A DNA stretch of 12,267 bases from Xanthobacteraceae bacterium (GTDB taxonomy: Bacteria > Pseudomonadota > Alphaproteobacteria > Rhizobiales > Xanthobacteraceae), in assembly GCA_030037185.1 (NCBI GenBank), contig JASHRR010001411.1:1-12267 (forward strand), written 5' to 3'. How positions within the stretch are numbered: position 1 is the stretch's first letter; every line of letters begins with the position of its first letter. The position numbers and the translations under genes are program-made. The notes under the pieces are model-generated. The model was not told the origin of the DNA. It saw only the letters and a list, made by a program, of their open reading frames with translations, and did no database searches. Of the stretch, positions 7,090 to 12,267 are shown one piece after another.

Positions 7090-9849
7090 TCAGCCACCCT
7101 CCGCCACCCCGTTCCCCTCTTCTTCGCTGAGCCGGTCCACGGCCACGACGCGTTCGCCCTCAGCGGTGTTGAACACGATCACGCCCCTTGTCTGGCGCCC
7201 CATGATGCTGATCTCGGAGACGCCGCAGCGGATCAGCTGGCCGCCGTCCGTGACCAGCATGAGCTGATCGGACTCCTCGACCGGGAACGACGCCACCAGG
7301 TGGCCGATCTTGGGACGCAGCGCGCCGTCGCGCTCGCGGTTGTCCATGGCAACGATGCCTTTGCCGCCGCGGCCAGTGGTGCGGTACTCGTACGACGAGG
7401 TCCGCTTGCCATAGCCGCGCTCTGACACCGTGAGCACGAACTGCTCGGCGGCAGAAAGATCCACGTAGCGCTGTTCGCCGAGTTCGATGGCGCCGGCTTC
7501 CTCCTCAAGATCGGGCTCGCTGTCGAGGGCCTCCTCGGCCGCCTCTTCGAGGCCGCGTCGCACCGCACTGGCGCGCTTCAAATAGGCGGCGCGCTCCTCG
7601 CTGTTGGCGTCCACATGGCGCAGGATCGAGAGCGAGATCACCTTATCGCCGTTGTCGAGCAGAACGCCGCGCACCCCCATGGAGGTGCGTCCGGTGAACA
7701 CCCGAACGTCGTCCACCGGAAACCGGATGCATTGTCCGATCGCGGTGGTGAGCAGCACGTCGTCCTTGTCGGTGCAGATTTGCACGTCGACGATCGCCTC
7801 ACCTTCATCGAGCCTCATGGCGAGCATGCCGGAGCGGCGCACATCGACGAAATCGGAGAGCTTGTTGCGCCGGACAGTGCCTCGCGTGGTGGCGAACATC
7901 ACGTCGAGGTTGGCCCAGCTCGATTCATCCTCCGGCAGCGGCATGATGGTGGTGATGCGCTCGTCCTGCGCCAGCGGCAAAATGTTGATGAGCGCCTTGC
8001 CGCGCGCCTGCGGCGCGGCCAGCGGCAACCGCCACACCTTCTCCTTATAGACCTGGCCGCGCGAGGAGAAGAACAGCACCGGCGTATGGGTGTTGGCCAC
8101 GAACAGCCGGACGACGAAATCCTCCTCCCGTGTCTGCATTCCGGCGCGGCCCTTGCCGCCCCGGCGCTGCGCCCGGTAGGTCGACAGCGGCACGCGTTTG
8201 ACATAACCCGCATGCGAGACCGTGACGACCATCTCCTCGCGCTGGATCAGGTCCTCATCCTCCATCTCGCCTTCTTGATCGAGGATCTCGGTACGCCGTG
8301 GCGTGGCGAACTCCTCCTTCACGGCGATCATCTCGGCCTTGACGACGGCCTGGATGCGGGCACGCGAGCGCAGGATGTCGAGATAGTCGGCGATCTCGAC
8401 GGCGAGCTTGTCGAGGTCGTCCTTGATCTCGTCGCGGCCGAGGGCGGTGAGCCGCTGGAGACGCAGATCGAGGATCGCACGCGCCTGCTGGTCGGACAGG
8501 CGCGCCGTGCCGGCGTCCGAAACACGGTGGCGCGGATCGTCGATCAGGGCCATCAGCGTGGCAACGGCGGCGGCCGCCCATTGGCGGGACATCAGGGCCT
8601 CGCGGGCCGTATTAGGGTCCGGCGAGGTGCGGATCAGGTGGATGACCTCGTCGATATTGGCGACCGCGATGGCAAGGCCGACCAGAATGTGGGCGCGATC
8701 GCGGGCCTTGTTGAGGAGGAACTTGGTGCGCCGCGAAACCACCTCTTCGCGGAATGCCACGAAGGAGATCAACAGGTCCTTGAGCGACATCACCTGGGGG
8801 CGGCCGCCGTCGAGCGCGACCACATTGGCCGGAAAGGAGGATTGCAAGGTGGTGAAGCGGTAGAGCTGGTTGAGCACCACGTCCGGCTCGGCGTCGCGGC
8901 GCAGCTCGATCACCACCCGGTAGCCGTCGCGGTCGGACTCATCGCGCAGCTCGGCAATGCCGTCGATCCTTCTTTCGCGGACAAGTTCCCCAATCCGCTC
9001 CACCATGTTGGCCTTGTTCACCTGGTAGGGGATTTCGGTGATGACGATGGCTTCGCGTTCGCGGCGGAGCGTCTCCATGTGGTACTTGCCGCGCACCGTG
9101 ATGGAGCCGCGGCCGAGATGATAGGCCGCGCGGATGCCGGCACGGCCGAGAATCACGCCGCCGGTCGGAAAGTCCGGGCCGGGAACGATCTTGATGAGAT
9201 CGTCGATCGAGAACCCCGGATCGTCGATCAGCGCGATTGCGCCGTCGATCACCTCGCCGAGATTGTGGGGCGGGATGTTGGTTGCCATGCCGACCGCGAT
9301 GCCGCCGGCACCGTTGACGAGCAGATTCGGAAATCGCGCCGGCAGCACCACCGGCTCGCGCTCGGAATTGTCGTAATTGGCAACGAAATCGACGGTATCC
9401 TTGTCGAGATCTTCGACCAGCGCTTCGGCGACCTTTTCCAACCGCACTTCGGTGTAGCGCATGGCCGCCGGCGGATCGCCGTCCACCGAGCCGAAATTGC
9501 CCTGACCGTCGATCAGCGGCAGGCGCATGGAGAACTCCTGCGCCATGCGCACGAGCGCGTCATAGACCGCCTGGTCGCCGTGGGGATGATATTTACCTAT
9601 AACGTCGCCGACTACGCGGGCCGATTTGCGATACGGCTTGTTCCATTCGTAGCCGTTCTCGTGCATCGAATAGAGGATCCGGCGATGGACGGGCTTGAGG
9701 CCGTCGCGGGCATCCGGCAGCGCGCGGGCCACGATCACGCTCATGGCGTAATCGAGGTAGGAGCGCTTCATTTCCTCTGAGATGGAAACCGGCCGGATAT
9801 CGGACGGCCCTGAGCCGGGCGCGCCGGATTGATGATCTGAATCGGACAA
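7090..9849 (-). CDS. gyrA: DNA gyrase subunit A
   Basis: The product has 919 residues and is complete. It is the breakage-reunion subunit of the A2B2 gyrase that introduces negative supercoils in the cytoplasm. The catalytic tyrosine is Y132 in AAMRYTE (E. coli Y122, an offset of ten). The quinolone region reads [10 protein letters not shown], with Q93 at E. coli S83 and D97 at D87. The GyrA box QRRGGKG, needed for DNA wrapping, is at 561-567 and begins the C-terminal beta-pinwheel. An acidic segment lies at about 757-776 within the pinwheel, and the tail is also acidic. The predicted start is TTG; the reading frame is open for 14 codons upstream, to a TAA at 9892-9894, without ATG or GTG. 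The sequence just upstream of TTG is pyrimidine-rich rather than purine-rich. The next ATG (M27) would cut conserved sequence. It appears monocistronic. Confidence 0.97.
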   Translation of the reverse strand: MSDSDHQSGAPGSGPSDIRPVSISEEMKRSYLDYAMSVIVARALPDARDGLKPVHRRILYSMHENGYEWNKPYRKSARVVGDVIGKYHPHGDQAVYDALVRMAQEFSMRLPLIDGQGNFGSVDGDPPAAMRYTEVRLEKVAEALVEDLDKDTVDFVANYDNSEREPVVLPARFPNLLVNGAGGIAVGMATNIPPHNLGEVIDGAIALIDDPGFSIDDLIKIVPGPDFPTGGVILGRAGIRAAYHLGRGSITVRGKYHMETLRREREAIVITEIPYQVNKANMVERIGELVRERRIDGIAELRDESDRDGYRVVIELRRDAEPDVVLNQLYRFTTLQSSFPANVVALDGGRPQVMSLKDLLISFVAFREEVVSRRTKFLLNKARDRAHILVGLAIAVANIDEVIHLIRTSPDPNTAREALMSRQWAAAAVATLMALIDDPRHRVSDAGTARLSDQQARAILDLRLQRLTALGRDEIKDDLDKLAVEIADYLDILRSRARIQAVVKAEMIAVKEEFATPRRTEILDQEGEMEDEDLIQREEMVVTVSHAGYVKRVPLSTYRAQRRGGKGRAGMQTREEDFVVRLFVANTHTPVLFFSSRGQVYKEKVWRLPLAAPQARGKALINILPLAQDERITTIMPLPEDESSWANLDVMFATTRGTVRRNKLSDFVDVRRSGMLAMRLDEGEAIVDVQICTDKDDVLLTTAIGQCIRFPVDDVRVFTGRTSMGVRGVLLDNGDKVISLSILRHVDANSEERAAYLKRASAVRRGLEEAAEEALDSEPDLEEEAGAIELGEQRYVDLSAAEQFVLTVSERGYGKRTSSYEYRTTGRGGKGIVAMDNRERDGALRPKIGHLVASFPVEESDQLMLVTDGGQLIRCGVSEISIMGRQTRGVIVFNTAEGERVVAVDRLSEEEGNGVAEGG

Positions 9850-10954
9850 GGGAGGGGAACCGCAGATGAATTTGTGAGTACCTATCGTACCTTAGATAGC
9901 GGGTTCGGACGGCAAATGCCACCCTGCGGGGCTCTTCACCATGCAAATTTATGTTAACAATGTCAGTAGGTTGGACCGGGGGGCGCAATGCCGCGCGCGG
10001 ATCCCATCGGCGGGCTTTTTAGATGGCGGGTGCCGGTCACTTGCGTTTAGACTAACTCATTGATATTTATGAAAATATAGTCGCAGCGCCGATTCAGCAT
10101 TCAGTGTCGATGCACCTATCCGCCTTCGGGCGGCCTCGACTGCCGCCCCCCTTGGGCCGCAGTCCGCGCTTTTGCAATACGGATTGGCAATGCCGGGAAG
10201 TCGTCGGTTGCGCAATGTGCCGGGAACGAGAGGCTCATTGAGCGACGGCAGGAGTACCACTGCGAACTGCCAAACCGCCGGCTGATCGTGCTTATGGGAT
10301 TGCGACCCTCGTGCTATCGCAATGACCGCTGGGGCTTCGGCCAGGCGCGTCAACAACACCCCTACTGGAGATGACAGCCGACACTCAATCGTTCGCCTGC
10401 CACTGCGCGAGGCTTCGTGCTGTGCGGCGAAGATCGCCTGTGGAGCGCACGCCATCGAGCATCTGGCGTGCGATCACATTCAGTTATCACCGAGGGATCG
10501 ATTGGAGGGAATGGAGGGAGGTGGATAAGAAATAGTATTATGATAAATTCAGCATAGTTAAGGGAGAAATGCTGAATAATGACCTCAAATTCAAAATATG
10601 TTAGTTATTCGCAATCGGTCCATCGTCGAAACCCCCTCGGCGCGTGGGCTTATAGTGCAGGCGTTATCTGGTCAACCACGCCGCCATCGGCGAAATTATC
10701 GAGCGCCGAAGCCATGGCCGTCAACGCGGTTGCGAGCGGATCACGGCACATCAGGGCAACGAGCCAGCGAATGACCCCGCTCGCTGGCCGGTGGAGGGCC
10801 TCGCGAATGGGTCTGACACGTCGGAATCGAGGCTCGTCCGGGCCCTGTTCGAGAACTCGTCGGCCGCGTCGGCAGCGGCACGTGCCTGACAGGCTTTTCC
10901 GGCCAGTAGCCCGGCGCACATCCGAGCAGGGCTTGCCCACGCGCCTCTGGCCGC
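9850..10954. other. Region of 1.1 kb upstream of gyrA with no recognised gene
   Basis: Frames of 130-150 codons exist on both strands (for example 10455-10057 and 11060-10650 on minus, 10579-11028 on plus), but none shows a family motif and composition is unlike the confident genes. The last two overlap the end of the beta-propeller gene. The gyrA promoter should lie near 9880-9970; the stretch there is AT-rich (around GTTAAC at 9952-9957), but I cannot define boxes. GGCGGGCTTTTT at 10009-10020 looks like the right arm and T tract of a plus-strand terminator, but no fully matching left arm is present. A short AT-rich dyad lies at 10063-10078. Confidence 0.5.
10547..10577. repeat. Inverted repeat in an AT-rich patch
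   Basis: Perfect 9 bp arms (ATTCAGCAT at 10547-10555 and ATGCTGAAT at 10569-10577) are separated by 13 nt. The surrounding 90 bases (about 10525-10615) are strongly AT-rich compared with the rest of the window. The dyad could be an operator or a transcript hairpin. No adjacent gene is convincing, so its target is unknown. Confidence 0.6.
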
Positions 10955-12267
10955 TCAGTGCGCGAGCGGATCGGGCCGCAGCTGAAAATGAACGACCATG
11001 GGCTTGCGTCCCTTGCCGCCTTCCTTGAGCCATGGCGTGCGGTCGCCGCTGGTGGTCCACAGTCCGCGGCCCTTCCAGCCGGCGTTCGGATCGTCGATGC
11101 GCCCGTCGAATCCCTTGGCATAGAAGCCTAGCGGGTAAGGCACGCGCAGCGTGACCATCTTGCCGTCCTTGAGCGCGATCAGGCCGTCGTTGAGATTACC
11201 GGTGGACATCGGCACATCATCGCCCAGCCCGAAGGTGTTGTGCTGGTCGACCCAGCTGTAGTAGCTCGCCTCAGCGCTGTTGTCGCCGATGCCTTCGAAG
11301 CCGGGGCCCGGATACTTGTAGAACTTCCACCCCTCGGGACAATGGTCGCCGGTGGCGTTGGGGCCGTTGAGCGGCCCTTTGCATAGACTCCTGTCGAAGC
11401 TGCCGATGTGTCCGCTCGCGAGGGACACCCAGACGACGCCCTTGCTGTCTATATCGCCGCCGCGCGGGCCGTAGCCCGGCAGCGGAATGTTGTAGACTTC
11501 CGTCAGCGCCGTTTCGGGTGGGTTCGGACCCGGGGCGACGCGGATCACGGCGCCCCGGCCGACGAACACGCCGACGGTGCCCCAGATGGAGCCGTCAACG
11601 GGGTTGGGCATCACGGCATAGAAGCCGCCGCTGCCGGTGATGCGCTTGTCCTTGGTCGGATCGACCGGCTGGTTGGGCTCGACATAGTCGTCGCGCTTGC
11701 CGTTGCCGTTGGTATCGAGAACGAACGCCGTCCAGCCTTGAGATTTCGCAGCATCGCCGGTCTCGTCGAGCATCTTGGTGTTGAGCCAGCCGAGGACTGG
11801 ACCGCCGCCGCTCGCCCACACGGTGTTGTTGGCATCGTAGCCGAACTGCAGGTGATGGGTGCCGAAGCAGGTATCGACGAAGGTGTATTTCCCTGTCTTG
11901 GGGTCGAGCATGGCTATCTGGCGCACGTTCCTCTCGATCGGGAACAGTTTCGCCGAGGGATGGTCGGAGCCCTTCTTGCAGAAGGCGGGATTGTCGGCGC
12001 CGCGGATCGCCGCTGCGAGCCAGACGCGGCCGTTCTGGTCGATCATCGAATTGTGATTGTTGACCCGCGAATCCCAGATTTTCTTGTCGCCCCAATAGGC
12101 CGAAGGCTGCATCGGGGTCAGCATGGCGGCATGCCCGGGGCCGAGCGATTCCGGCATGCTCGGGTCGCGCACCGGCGCGTGGAACACCGTCGCGGTGTTG
12201 GTCTTGGGATCGAGGACCGGCAGATTGTCGGTGGAATATTCCGTCGAACCGTACAGAGGACCGTAGG
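10955..12267 (-). CDS. Large beta-propeller-like (SMP-30/Vgb-like) protein, 3' part only
   Basis: The frame is open to the right window edge, so at least 437 C-terminal residues are present and the start is outside. The first visible residues are YGPLYGSTEYSTDNLPV. Repeated blade-like segments of the kind W-x-A/S with aspartate turns can be seen (RVWLAAAIRG, NTVWASGGGP, GSIWGTVGVF, GVVWVSLASG), which fits an NHL/SMP-30/virginiamycin-lyase-like propeller. DTNGNGKRDDYVE resembles an EF-hand-type calcium loop. Three cysteines (in FCKKG, DTCFG and LCKGP) plus one in DHCPEG could pair if the protein is exported. Long, highly similar proteins of unknown role occur in alphaproteobacteria, often annotated as carboxypeptidase regulatory-like or hypothetical (from memory). 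The enzymatic activity, if any, cannot be told. No terminator is clear after the stop at 10955. Confidence 0.75.
   Translation of the reverse strand, partial: YGPLYGSTEYSTDNLPVLDPKTNTATVFHAPVRDPSMPESLGPGHAAMLTPMQPSAYWGDKKIWDSRVNNHNSMIDQNGRVWLAAAIRGADNPAFCKKGSDHPSAKLFPIERNVRQIAMLDPKTGKYTFVDTCFGTHHLQFGYDANNTVWASGGGPVLGWLNTKMLDETGDAAKSQGWTAFVLDTNGNGKRDDYVEPNQPVDPTKDKRITGSGGFYAVMPNPVDGSIWGTVGVFVGRGAVIRVAPGPNPPETALTEVYNIPLPGYGPRGGDIDSKGVVWVSLASGHIGSFDRSLCKGPLNGPNATGDHCPEGWKFYKYPGPGFEGIGDNSAEASYYSWVDQHNTFGLGDDVPMSTGNLNDGLIALKDGKMVTLRVPYPLGFYAKGFDGRIDDPNAGWKGRGLWTTSGDRTPWLKEGGKGRKPMVVHFQLRPDPLAH

Noticed and set aside
6316..7425. A 369-codon open frame on the plus strand crossing the 2Fe-2S gene, the gap and the gyrA end
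   Set aside because: It overlaps two confident genes antisense and has Arg/Ser/Pro-rich low-complexity composition and no motif.
7615..9780. A 721-codon open frame on the plus strand, antisense to gyrA
   Set aside because: It is the mirror frame of a GC-rich gene. Its composition (His-, Arg-, Asp- and Gly-rich, few hydrophobic segments) and lack of any motif fit a shadow of gyrA.
10057..10455. A minus-strand frame of 132 codons upstream of gyrA
   Set aside because: No recognisable domain, no ribosome binding site, and composition typical of chance frames in GC-rich DNA.
10579..11028. A plus-strand frame of 149 codons starting just after the AT-rich dyad, with AGGGAG upstream
   Set aside because: The upstream signal is tempting, but the product is Arg/Ser/Pro-rich without motifs and runs antisense into the propeller gene.
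10650..11060. A minus-strand frame of 136 codons overlapping the end of the propeller gene
   Set aside because: Its N-terminal part lies within the propeller gene in another frame. The C-terminal half reads slightly more protein-like but matches no family I know and has no ribosome binding site.

Overview
The window is GC-rich and reads as chromosomal DNA of an alphaproteobacterium. The GyrA sequence and the general gene style suggest the Bradyrhizobium/Rhodopseudomonas group (Nitrobacteraceae). That placement is from memory of the families, not from a search. No CRISPR array, insertion sequence, rRNA or tRNA gene was recognised.

Left part (1-3844). An OmpR/QseB-type response regulator on the minus strand runs off the left edge. 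It appears broken: a frameshift separates the receiver from the DNA-binding domain, and the expected start codon is ATA. Divergent from it are two small exported paralogous proteins (DUF6152-like, 663-1028 and 1246-1641). Both are predicted to begin with His-His after signal-peptide cleavage. They converge on a PepSY-type membrane protein (minus strand, 1651-2544). Next come a doubtful small ORF (2684-2911) and an exported monoheme cytochrome of the c'/c556 type (3027-3602). Together this looks like an envelope redox or metal-handling neighbourhood.

Centre (3845-6510). A two-gene minus-strand operon encodes a periplasmic molybdenum hydroxylase of the isoquinoline 1-oxidoreductase (IorA/IorB) type: a small 2Fe-2S subunit and a large Tat-exported molybdopterin subunit. 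The two genes are 2 nt apart, and a clear hairpin lies downstream of the large subunit. In the large subunit, the glutamate expected at the catalytic position near the C-terminus is glutamine (Q698). The operon carries no cytochrome subunit of its own. The nearest cytochrome is the c'/c556-type gene that converges on it.

Right part (6511-12267). A 0.58 kb gap without a recognised gene is followed by gyrA (minus strand, 7090-9849). GyrA is complete, but it has a TTG start without an obvious Shine-Dalgarno sequence and glutamine at the main quinolone-resistance position. A 1.1 kb region without a recognised gene follows; it contains an AT-rich patch with an inverted repeat. Last is the 3' part of a large beta-propeller-like (SMP-30/Vgb-like) protein on the minus strand, which runs off the right edge.

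I did not find a clearly new multi-gene system. The most useful leads are the His-His exported pair, the Glu-to-Gln change in the molybdenum hydroxylase, and the decaying response regulator next to them.
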